5,462 nucleotides of DNA from Thermoplasmata archaeon (GTDB lineage: Archaea > Thermoplasmatota > Thermoplasmata > Thermoplasmatales > Thermoplasmataceae): positions 1 to 5,462 of the forward strand of contig JAKBSB010000106.1 in the NCBI GenBank assembly GCA_021845155.1. Reading direction: 5' to 3'. Numbering within the stretch: position 1 is the stretch's first letter; each line of letters starts with the position of its first letter. A model generated the notes under the pieces. That model worked only from the letters and a program-made list of their open reading frames with translations, made no database searches and was not told the DNA's origin. Below, one piece after another: positions 1 through 5,257 of this stretch. The translations under genes were made by a program, and so were the position numbers.

Positions 1-7
1 TTTTAAA
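1..7 (+). promoter_or_regulatory. TATA box of the MFS gene
   Basis: TTTTAAA is centred about 28 bases before the ATG at 32. That is the spacing expected if transcription starts at or within a few bases of the start codon. No purine-rich ribosome-binding site lies between, so a leaderless mRNA is likely. The upstream BRE element would lie outside the window and cannot be judged. Confidence 0.5.
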
Positions 8-31
8 CTACTGCACCTTTTACTATTCTAT

Positions 32-1339
32 ATGTTTGATCAAATGGACGATTCCGGGATCAGGAAAGTACACCTTAGAATAACCGCCCTTTCATCGGGG
101 GGGAGTTTTCTGGACGGTTACGATATTTCCATAATTTCAGTAGCGATTTTGATTCTTCAGTCTCAATTCCTGCTTTCCGGACCGCAGGTGACTATCCTTC
201 TTGGGTCCACCCTGATCGGTATGGTTTTGGGTGGTGTAACCGTAGGTTATCTGACTGACCTGAAGGGACGGAGATACATATATCTCTGGGACATGGCACT
301 CTTCATATTATTTACCGTGTTATCTGCCGTTTCGGCAAATTATTTGCAGCTCCTGGTATTCAGGCTTCTTCTGGGTGTTGCAATAGGCGCAGATTACGCG
401 ATAAGTCCCACAATAATTTCAGAATTTTCTCCAGTGAAACAGAGGGGAAGATTGCTGAGTCTGGCTGGGGCTGCATGGTTCATTGGAGCTTTTGCTTCTT
501 ATGGGATGGGCACAATCCTGATCCCTCTGGGGGATATTTCGTGGAGATTGATGTTCCTTGCAGGTGTTATTCCTGCATTCATTATCCTGGTTCTCAGGCA
601 TGGCATACCTGAATCACCCAGATGGCTTGCAAACATGGGTGAGAATGATCTTGCCCTACAATCCATGAAGAAAGTAGTCCCAACTACGGGAATCACCAAA
701 GGACAATCCATGAAGAGAACCAGCATCAGGGAATTGTTTGGAAAAAAGTATATTGCAGCCACAGTTTTTATTTCTGTGTTCTGGTTTGCCCTGGATGCGG
801 TTACTTATGTAATTGCTCTTGACGGGCCAACAATACTTCATGGCATCGGTATTTCAAGAGACGCAGCTTCTGGTTATGCAACCATCATAGCTTTTCTTGC
901 CATAATTGGGGCAGTGATTGCCATAGTGTTCATAGAAAGAACAGGCAGAAAAAACCTTACTATGCTTGGGTTTGCAGGAATGGTGATTACACTTCTTTTA
1001 TCAGCAGTGGTATTTGCCTATTTTCCCTTGATACTGCTTATAATTCCTCTCTTTGTAATTTTTGAGATATCACAGGAGCTTGGGCCAGGGATTACCAGTT
1101 CTGTTTATCCCCAGGAGCTCTTTCCCACTGAGATCCGATCAACTGCACAGGGTTTCGGCACATCGATCAGCAGAATCGGAGCCCTGTTCGGAATTTTTGC
1201 ATTTGCATTCATAGAAAATGCGTACAGTATAGGTCCGGGACTTATTTTCCTGGCAGTCATTTCAGTTGTAGGCCTAATCTTCACTGTATGGCTTGGCAAG
1301 GAGACTGCTGGGAGGACCCTTGAAGAACTGAGTTCCTAG
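32..1339 (+). CDS. MFS transporter, sugar-porter-like
   Basis: A 435-residue, 12-helix major facilitator superfamily permease of the cytoplasmic membrane, probably a proton symporter for a sugar or small organic acid. The sequence shows the FLDGYD start of helix 1 (27-31), the loop 2-3 motif TDLKGRR (75-81), the helix 4-5 signature with R111, G119, D121, E131 and R140, the sugar-porter PESPRWL (193-199), the second-half loop ERTGRK (302-307), PQELFPTEIR (360-369) and the C-terminal KETAGRTLEEL (423-432), which matches the PETKG-type sugar-porter ending. Length is normal for the family and the gene looks intact. The ATG at 32 is preferred because a TATA box sits 28 bases upstream; Met5 is the only close alternative. 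The substrate cannot be read from sequence. The DGYD in helix 1 also occurs in aromatic-acid and phosphate symporters, so sugar specificity is not certain. It converges on the phosphodiesterase gene and overlaps it by four bases. Confidence 0.9.
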   Translation: MFDQMDDSGIRKVHLRITALSSGGSFLDGYDISIISVAILILQSQFLLSGPQVTILLGSTLIGMVLGGVTVGYLTDLKGRRYIYLWDMALFILFTVLSAVSANYLQLLVFRLLLGVAIGADYAISPTIISEFSPVKQRGRLLSLAGAAWFIGAFASYGMGTILIPLGDISWRLMFLAGVIPAFIILVLRHGIPESPRWLANMGENDLALQSMKKVVPTTGITKGQSMKRTSIRELFGKKYIAATVFISVFWFALDAVTYVIALDGPTILHGIGISRDAASGYATIIAFLAIIGAVIAIVFIERTGRKNLTMLGFAGMVITLLLSAVVFAYFPLILLIIPLFVIFEISQELGPGITSSVYPQELFPTEIRSTAQGFGTSISRIGALFGIFAFAFIENAYSIGPGLIFLAVISVVGLIFTVWLGKETAGRTLEELSS

Positions 1340-2055
1340 TTTGTGTTTCCAAAATCCCTGATTGCAGAAATTACCAGATCTGGCCTATCCGAACCAATTG
1401 CATCCACCCCAGCATTGAGGGAATCGAGGATGTGATCTTTTTCATTGGGAGACCACACACTCACATTTATCCCTCCCTTGTGGCACCTTTCCACATATTC
1501 CGCAGAAATGCCTTCAAAATAAAGGGAAATTGTATCGCAACCACACTTCCTGACCATAGAAACTGGATCTATGGGAAATCCGGCAAGCAGAGAACCACAT
1601 TTGAGCTTTGGAAACTGCTGTTTCATCATATAAAGTGCTTCATGGAAGAATGATATTATTACGCATCTTTCCTGCAGTTCTTTCCTTTCCATGAAAAGTG
1701 ATGACAGTGAAGTTACAGTTGCCATGGATTTTAGTTCGATCACGAGTGGAATTGAAACCTGTTCAAATACATCAGTGATCAATGGAATTGACTCGTTATT
1801 CAGCAGCCTGATCTTTTTTATCTCCTCACCTGTCAAATCGTTTATTTTAGCGTGGATTCCAGCAAGTCTATTCAAGTCATCATCATGAATGACCGCAAGT
1901 TTTCCATCCCTGGTAACCTGTACATCACATTCAACGGCATCAACACCAAGGCCCTGTACACCCTTGAATGCAGATAGGGTATTTTCCGTAAATAATTTCC
2001 CGCCACCCCTGTGTGCTATTATTGAAACGTCCCTGTTCCTGTACTTAAGAGGCAT
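1336..2055 (-). CDS. Glycerophosphodiester phosphodiesterase (GDPD)
   Basis: A 239-residue TIM-barrel GDPD-family enzyme. The family hydrolyses glycerophosphodiesters (deacylated phospholipid head groups) to an alcohol and glycerol phosphate, using a divalent metal ion. All core motifs are visible: AHRG (14-17), TENTLSAF (23-30, with Thr where PENT is usual), the metal-binding E42 and D44 of VECDVQVTRDG, the catalytic HDDDLNR (57-63), IELK with metal-ligand E107 (106-109), VSVWSPNE (198-205) and the closing GSDRPDL (221-227). There is no signal peptide or membrane helix, so it should act in the cytosol, and the length suits a single-domain UgpQ-type enzyme. The ATG at 2055 is the first in the frame, since an in-frame stop lies at 2059-2061, and a TATA-like box lies about 24 bases upstream. 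Family assignment is firm. The natural substrate is unknown, all the more because archaeal lipids use sn-glycerol-1-phosphate. Confidence 0.93.
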   Translation of the reverse strand: MPLKYRNRDVSIIAHRGGGKLFTENTLSAFKGVQGLGVDAVECDVQVTRDGKLAVIHDDDLNRLAGIHAKINDLTGEEIKKIRLLNNESIPLITDVFEQVSIPLVIELKSMATVTSLSSLFMERKELQERCVIISFFHEALYMMKQQFPKLKCGSLLAGFPIDPVSMVRKCGCDTISLYFEGISAEYVERCHKGGINVSVWSPNEKDHILDSLNAGVDAIGSDRPDLVISAIRDFGNTN

Positions 2056-2074
2056 GAATCATGATGCTCAGGAG

Positions 2075-2083
2075 AAATAAAAG
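2075..2083 (-). promoter_or_regulatory. TATA box of the GDPD gene
   Basis: On the minus strand this reads CTTTTATTT, centred about 24 bases before the GDPD start codon at 2055. No Shine-Dalgarno motif next to the ATG was recognised, so a leaderless transcript is likely. Confidence 0.5.
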
Positions 2084-2280
2084 ACATGGTTTCTCAAGTT
2101 CTTTAACGGGACTTATTTGAATCTTTTATATTCCGGGAAAACATTTCAACAGTCCTGACCGCAACACTGTACAGTTCAATGAATAATAATTAAAGCCGTG
2201 AAGAATCTTGAAGTTTTTGCAAGGGCTAGAATTCCGGTTTTTCCTCCGGGATACATCCTAAACTGCTTTTAGCACACACA

Positions 2281-2288
2281 ATATAAAA
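2281..2288 (+). promoter_or_regulatory. Alternative upstream TATA box of the APC gene
   Basis: ATATAAAA in an A/T-rich setting is as good a TATA match as the one nearer the gene. If used, transcription would start near 2311 and give a leader of roughly 45 bases containing the 2333-2354 inverted repeat as an RNA hairpin directly before the start codon. This is a competing reading to the leaderless promoter at 2327-2336. Confidence 0.3.
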
Positions 2289-2326
2289 ATTTGACAACAT
2301 AACTCTTCTCACTTCATAACAAGTTT

Positions 2327-2336
2327 CTTATTATAA
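2327..2336 (+). promoter_or_regulatory. TATA box of the APC permease gene
   Basis: CTTATTATAA is centred about 25 bases before the ATG at 2356, the leaderless spacing also seen for other genes in this window. Its 3' end overlaps the left arm of the inverted repeat, so a protein bound there would compete with TBP/TFB. Confidence 0.45.
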
Positions 2337-2354
2337 GCCCTATTTAGGGCTTAT
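2333..2354 (+). promoter_or_regulatory. Operator-like perfect inverted repeat at the APC start
   Basis: The left arm ATAAGCCCTA (2333-2342) is followed after TT by its exact reverse complement (2345-2354), ending one base before the ATG. Allowing one mismatch (2332/2355), the symmetry extends to 13-base arms, 2330-2342 and 2345-2357, reaching into the start codon. It sits between the TATA box and the expected start of a leaderless transcript, the classic place for an archaeal repressor site. If transcription instead begins upstream, the same bases would fold into a strong RNA hairpin. The binding protein is unknown, and no second copy was noticed in the window. Confidence 0.65.
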
Positions 2355-2355
2355 C

Positions 2356-4179
2356 ATGGCTGAAGAATCCACATCTAAAGGAGATCTTGCAAGAAGTCTT
2401 GGTTTCAAGGACCTCTTTTTCCTTTCATTCGGAGGTATGTCCCCACTTCTGAGTATACTGACATATGGTGCCTTTGCAATCACGCTTGCCGGGTATGATG
2501 CTCCTCTTGTGATGGTGATAGGCACTCTTCTGGTCCTGGTAAACGGACTATCTGTCACTAGACTGTCGAGAAGATTCTCCTCCTCCGGAGGGTACTATAC
2601 CTATGCTTTCCAGGCTCTGTCCGCAAGAATAGGATTTGATACAGGGTGGATGTACATCTTCTATTCCGTTCTTTACGGCATTGCATATGTTATGGGTGCA
2701 GTATATATCCTGCATTTAGTCTTTGGGATTTCAGGATTTCTTGCTCTGGCTATAATCGTGATTCCATCCGTAACATTCCTGATTATAGGCATCAGGCTCT
2801 CGTCAACATATGCACTTTACGCTGTGGCAGCAGAGATTGCCATAATGGTTGCAATAATCATCTTCTCCTTTGTGGTTACAAAAGGTGTTGCGTATCTCCC
2901 CAATCCGCGTGTATATCCCATAACACCTGCTGACCTGTTCCTGGGGATACTTTTTGCAATGGGCATACCTACAGGATACGGTTCAATTGCCCCTGTTTCG
3001 GGAGAGGTGAAGAATCCCAAGAAAGACGTGGGCAGAAGCGTGGTCACGGTCATACTTACCGGCGGAATTCTTGCAACACTGATGATTTATGCCTTTGCGA
3101 ACCTGATCCTTCAAACTCACCTCATAATCCCTGTGGCTGACAAGCTTCCCATAATAGGGATATTGAGGAATGATTTCAGGAATTATGGAATATATTTCTA
3201 CTATGCAGTTGCAATTGCGACCATAAATGACGCCATTCTTGCCTTCCTCTCTTTTGGATCGGCAGCATCAAGAACAATATTCAGGATGGGGATTGACCGT
3301 TCTTTTCCAAGCTTTTTCGGGAAGAAGGATCACAGGGACATGCCTCTTATAGCTATTCTGTTCACATGTCTTGCAATGGTTCTTCTTCCCCTAATCATAC
3401 TTAACTATGTTTCAGCCGAAACTGGTTTTATCATACTGGGTACCATATCAGCACTTGGTGGCCTTTTTATTCACATAAGCGCAAATTTTTCCCTTATCCG
3501 TATTGGGTTGAGAAGGGGCAGAAGACTGGCTGTCAAGGCGAAAGATACTGTTATGGATAAGTTGAGGAATTATGATGAGTTCATACTTGCCATAACAGGA
3601 GCAGTCATTAGCTCAATAGTCATGATATATTCTGCGTACTCTGCCGTAAGTGCATACACAACAATCTTTCTGGCCTGGATAGTTATTGGATTTATTCTGT
3701 CGGAAGTAAAAAGTATTGTCACCAAGACGCCTTATGATCTTGATATTTCAAAAGAAGGGCAGATAGTCGCCCAGAATCTTGAGACACTCGGCGTCAACGA
3801 CAAAACTGTAAATACGATCGAAGCTGTTTACAGCCTTGATGACAGCGTGAAAACTGTCATTGACGGGCTGATGTCGAAACATACACCCTCTGCAGTTATA
3901 GTGGATAAAGATAAAAATCCAGTAGGAGTTGCAAGTATAGTTGACCTTCTCCTTCTGCCATCAAGCAAGGTTGGGATAATGAAGATCAGGCAGGTACATC
4001 TTGAAAAAGCAGTTTCAATCGGGGAGAAAAGAGAGGTATCTGATGCTTTACGCATCCTGAAGGAGAACAATGTTGATGTTCTTGCAATCGTGGACAGCAA
4101 AGGCAAATGTATTGGGAGCCTTTCAGACAGGGAAGTTCTTAATGGACTGGGAACAAAGGTCAGCAATGTACCTGAATAA
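2356..4179 (+). CDS. APC-family amino acid permease with C-terminal CBS pair
   Basis: A 607-residue membrane transporter of the amino acid-polyamine-organocation superfamily fused to a cytosolic CBS pair. About 12 hydrophobic segments span residues 17-450. Family marks are the glycine-rich unwound helix 1 (FGGMSP, 25-30), RLSRRFSSSGGYYTYAFQAL (69-88) followed by GFDTGWMY (93-100), and the helix 6 / loop region GYGSIAPVSGEVKNPKKDVG (207-226). CBS1 is about 487-534 with GVASIVD (524-530). CBS2 is about 545-597 with GSLSDRE (587-593). The ribose-contacting S/T-x-x-D pattern is complete in CBS1 (S527, D530) but ends in Glu in CBS2 (S590, E593). CBS pairs often bind AMP, ATP or related nucleotides, so transport is probably gated by such a ligand; that is inference. 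A stand-alone APC permease is about 450-500 residues, so the tail is a true extension. The ATG at 2356 is the first in frame and directly follows the inverted repeat. Substrate is unknown; an amino acid is most likely. Confidence 0.9.
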   Translation: MAEESTSKGDLARSLGFKDLFFLSFGGMSPLLSILTYGAFAITLAGYDAPLVMVIGTLLVLVNGLSVTRLSRRFSSSGGYYTYAFQALSARIGFDTGWMYIFYSVLYGIAYVMGAVYILHLVFGISGFLALAIIVIPSVTFLIIGIRLSSTYALYAVAAEIAIMVAIIIFSFVVTKGVAYLPNPRVYPITPADLFLGILFAMGIPTGYGSIAPVSGEVKNPKKDVGRSVVTVILTGGILATLMIYAFANLILQTHLIIPVADKLPIIGILRNDFRNYGIYFYYAVAIATINDAILAFLSFGSAASRTIFRMGIDRSFPSFFGKKDHRDMPLIAILFTCLAMVLLPLIILNYVSAETGFIILGTISALGGLFIHISANFSLIRIGLRRGRRLAVKAKDTVMDKLRNYDEFILAITGAVISSIVMIYSAYSAVSAYTTIFLAWIVIGFILSEVKSIVTKTPYDLDISKEGQIVAQNLETLGVNDKTVNTIEAVYSLDDSVKTVIDGLMSKHTPSAVIVDKDKNPVGVASIVDLLLLPSSKVGIMKIRQVHLEKAVSIGEKREVSDALRILKENNVDVLAIVDSKGKCIGSLSDREVLNGLGTKVSNVPE

Positions 4180-4266
4180 TATTTACTGGATTGCACTTAA
4201 ATAGTGTGAATAAAAGTAATAAGGCGTCGGTGCTGTAAGTTGAAAAGTATTAACGGGGAATAAGAT
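4180..4266 (+). promoter_or_regulatory. Spacer with possible promoter of the wHTH gene
   Basis: This 87-base spacer has several A/T-rich TATA-like stretches: CTTAAATA (4196-4203), ATAAAAGTAA (4210-4219) and AAAAGTATTAA (4243-4253). None has the exact spacing for a leaderless start at 4267, and GGGGA (4255-4259) is only a poor ribosome-binding match. Read-through from the permease gene is therefore as likely as a separate promoter. No hairpin terminator or long T-run follows the permease stop. Confidence 0.3.
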
Positions 4267-4752
4267 ATGAGGCACTATGGAAATGTTGTGGTAATTGCAA
4301 TCTCTGCAATTTACTCTGTAATTTCCATGACTGTAGCAACCTCTGTCGTAGTCATCATGGATATTATAGGTTACAAACTTCCTGTAACTGGAGAGATCTC
4401 CTATGCCGTAGTGATGGTTTCAAGCCTGGTTATACTTTATTTTTCTGCATCCAGGCTTCTTCATGAGTACAGACAGTTTTCGGCAAATTTGTCAGTTGCA
4501 GGCAAGAGTTTTAAAAACAATAGCACCGACAGGGCAGAATCCAGGAATGAAGCGGTGCTCAATGAGAAAGAGGAGATTATAATAGATGTACTTAGAAAGG
4601 CAAATGGCAGAGTTTTGCAGAATGCATTGATCACGAAGACGGGAATGACTGCACCAACCATATCTAGGACTCTCTTATCTTTGGAAAACAAGGGACTTAT
4701 AGAGAGAAAGAGGCATGGGATGACAAACGAAATATGGTTGACAAAGAGATGA
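4267..4752 (+). CDS. Membrane-anchored winged helix-turn-helix regulator
   Basis: A 161-residue protein with two N-terminal membrane helices (about 6-33 and 44-63), a polar linker (about 66-98) and a C-terminal winged helix (about 100-159). The winged part shows the usual order: EEIIIDVLRKANGRVLQNAL for helices 1-2, MTAPTISRTLLSLENKGLI (127-145) for the recognition helix region, then ERKRHGMTNEIWLT (146-159) for the beta wing. It resembles MarR/IclR-like and DUF7343-type archaeal domains, where the last strand reads like NxxxL. It probably sits in the cytoplasmic membrane with the DNA-binding domain inside the cell. Its target and signal are unknown. The ATG at 4267 is the first in frame, because a stop lies at 4261-4263. 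The gene follows the APC-CBS permease on the same strand after 87 bases, so that permease, the SHOCT gene or itself are the obvious candidate targets. The fold is well supported; the regulatory role is inference. Confidence 0.8.
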   Translation: MRHYGNVVVIAISAIYSVISMTVATSVVVIMDIIGYKLPVTGEISYAVVMVSSLVILYFSASRLLHEYRQFSANLSVAGKSFKNNSTDRAESRNEAVLNEKEEIIIDVLRKANGRVLQNALITKTGMTAPTISRTLLSLENKGLIERKRHGMTNEIWLTKR

Positions 4753-4778
4753 AATGTATTTCATTGGAATGCATTTCA
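4750..4778 (+). repeat. Stem-loop-capable inverted repeat after the wHTH gene
   Basis: The arms are TGAAATGTATTTC (4750-4762) and GGAATGCATTTCA (4766-4778), separated by ATT. They pair along all 13 positions as RNA if two G-U pairs are allowed; as DNA 11 of 13 match. Each arm is itself nearly palindromic (GAAAT-GT-ATTTC and GGAAT-GC-ATTTC), so the region is also a tandem pair of similar sites 15 bases apart. The left arm begins at the wHTH stop codon. It could be a 3' mRNA hairpin or terminator, or a double operator upstream of the SHOCT promoter. Confidence 0.5.
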
Positions 4779-4784
4779 GTTAAT

Positions 4785-4794
4785 GATTATTAGC
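4785..4794 (+). promoter_or_regulatory. Possible TATA box of the SHOCT gene
   Basis: GATTATTAGC is centred about 26-27 bases before the ATG at 4816, right for a leaderless transcript. The match to a TATA box is only moderate. The 4750-4778 inverted repeat lies just upstream, where an activator or repressor could touch this promoter. Confidence 0.35.
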
Positions 4795-4815
4795 TCTTTC
4801 ACCATTCTATAAGTT

Positions 4816-5169
4816 ATGAAATCAATAGCTGAAAAAATTGTATGGATTATAGTGGGACTCATGGTGGTTGTTGCGGCCGTTGGCGTGATTTCCTTTGTGG
4901 TCATTGGAAGAAACGGGATTTATCCGCATGGAACCTATTTCATGATGGGAGGATTCCCATTTTATGGTGCTTATATAATCATGCCCATAATGGCTGCTGC
5001 CTCAATACTGGTTGCATTCCTGTTTCTATACTTCATAATTGGGCTGTTCAGAAGATCAGGAATGGAAAATGACTATTCAACAAGGGCAGAGGACATTCTT
5101 AAAGAAAGGTATGCAAGAGGAGAGATAAACCTGGACGAATACAACAGAATGATGGAACGGATAAAATAA
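4816..5169 (+). CDS. Two-helix membrane protein with C-terminal SHOCT domain
   Basis: A 117-residue protein with two hydrophobic helices (about 8-30 and 50-77). They are joined by a short Gly/Tyr/Phe-rich loop (GRNGIYPHGTYFMMGGFPFY, 31-50), and a cytosolic tail ends in a SHOCT motif (about 91-117): AEDILKERYARGEINLDEYN with the characteristic L95, R98, Y99, R101-G-E-I and E108-Y. SHOCT segments are short helical hairpins at the ends of many bacterial and archaeal membrane proteins and are thought to mediate oligomerisation or partner binding; no enzymatic role is known. The ATG at 4816 places the first helix directly after MKSIAEK. The gene follows the membrane-anchored wHTH after 63 bases, and both encode two-helix membrane proteins, which makes an interaction conceivable but unproven. 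Specific function is unknown. Confidence 0.82.
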   Translation: MKSIAEKIVWIIVGLMVVVAAVGVISFVVIGRNGIYPHGTYFMMGGFPFYGAYIIMPIMAAASILVAFLFLYFIIGLFRRSGMENDYSTRAEDILKERYARGEINLDEYNRMMERIK

Positions 5170-5257
5170 GGGTAAGCTATATTACACCATACCAAAACTA
5201 TTAATTTAAAATTTATAAAATAAAGTATAAAAATAAATGTTATTTTAAATCAAAAAA
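5170..5257. other. A/T-rich spacer between convergent genes
   Basis: These 88 bases separate the end of the SHOCT gene from the end of the minus-strand gene and are almost wholly A/T from 5199 on. There is no convincing open frame. TATA-like strings abound, but in a convergent spacer they are more likely base composition and termination signal than promoters. Confidence 0.5.
5217..5237 (-). terminator. T-rich terminator of the minus-strand partial gene
   Basis: Read on the minus strand, the bases just after the stop codon at 5258 contain the T-rich runs TTTATTTTTATAC and TTTATTTT. Archaeal RNA polymerase terminates intrinsically at such T-tracts without needing a hairpin. The assignment rests on composition and position only. 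Confidence 0.4.

Larger units (their letters stand above)
2056..2355. other. 300-base divergent intergenic region
   Basis: No gene of convincing length is seen here on either strand. The region holds the GDPD promoter at its left end, the operator-like palindrome and permease promoter at its right end, and two more plus-strand TATA-like elements, at 2123-2132 (CTTTTATATT) and 2281-2288 (ATATAAAA). A weak hairpin is possible at 2231-2252, with a 7-bp stem including one G-T pair and an 8-base loop. A 10-base palindrome, ACTGTACAGT, lies at 2166-2175. The middle part could hide a small RNA or a short leader, but nothing identifies one. Confidence 0.6.

Noticed and set aside
32..1339. MFS gene as a glycerol-phosphate or glycerophosphodiester importer (GlpT-like) linked to GDPD
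   Set aside because: The motifs are of the sugar-porter type (PESPRWL, KETAGRTLEEL) rather than the organophosphate:phosphate antiporter family, and the genes converge rather than forming an operon.
1432..2080. Three plus-strand open frames (73, 65 and 63 codons) opposite GDPD
   Set aside because: All are antisense to a GDPD gene that shows its complete set of catalytic motifs, and none has a recognisable domain.
2061..2158. Possible C/D box small RNA (ATGATGC at 2061, CTGA near 2155)
   Set aside because: The C box is imperfect, the distance is too long for an archaeal C/D RNA of about 50-60 bases, and internal D'/C' boxes were not found.
2166..2175. Palindrome ACTGTACAGT
   Set aside because: With only 5-base half-sites, such a palindrome is expected by chance at a fair rate in a spacer of this size. 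Symmetry does not extend further and it is not placed at a promoter.
2198..2272. Short GTG-started frame of 24 codons in the divergent spacer
   Set aside because: It is too short, has no ribosome-binding site or recognisable homology, and is compatible with chance.
2340..2558. Minus-strand frame of 72 codons across the APC start
   Set aside because: It covers the promoter palindrome and the conserved N-terminus of the permease in antisense, with no motif or promoter of its own.
3828..4196. Open minus-strand frame of 122 codons opposite the CBS domains
   Set aside because: It lies fully antisense to well-supported CBS coding sequence, and its translation is Ser/Thr/Leu-rich with no recognisable motif. 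It is a shadow of the sense gene.
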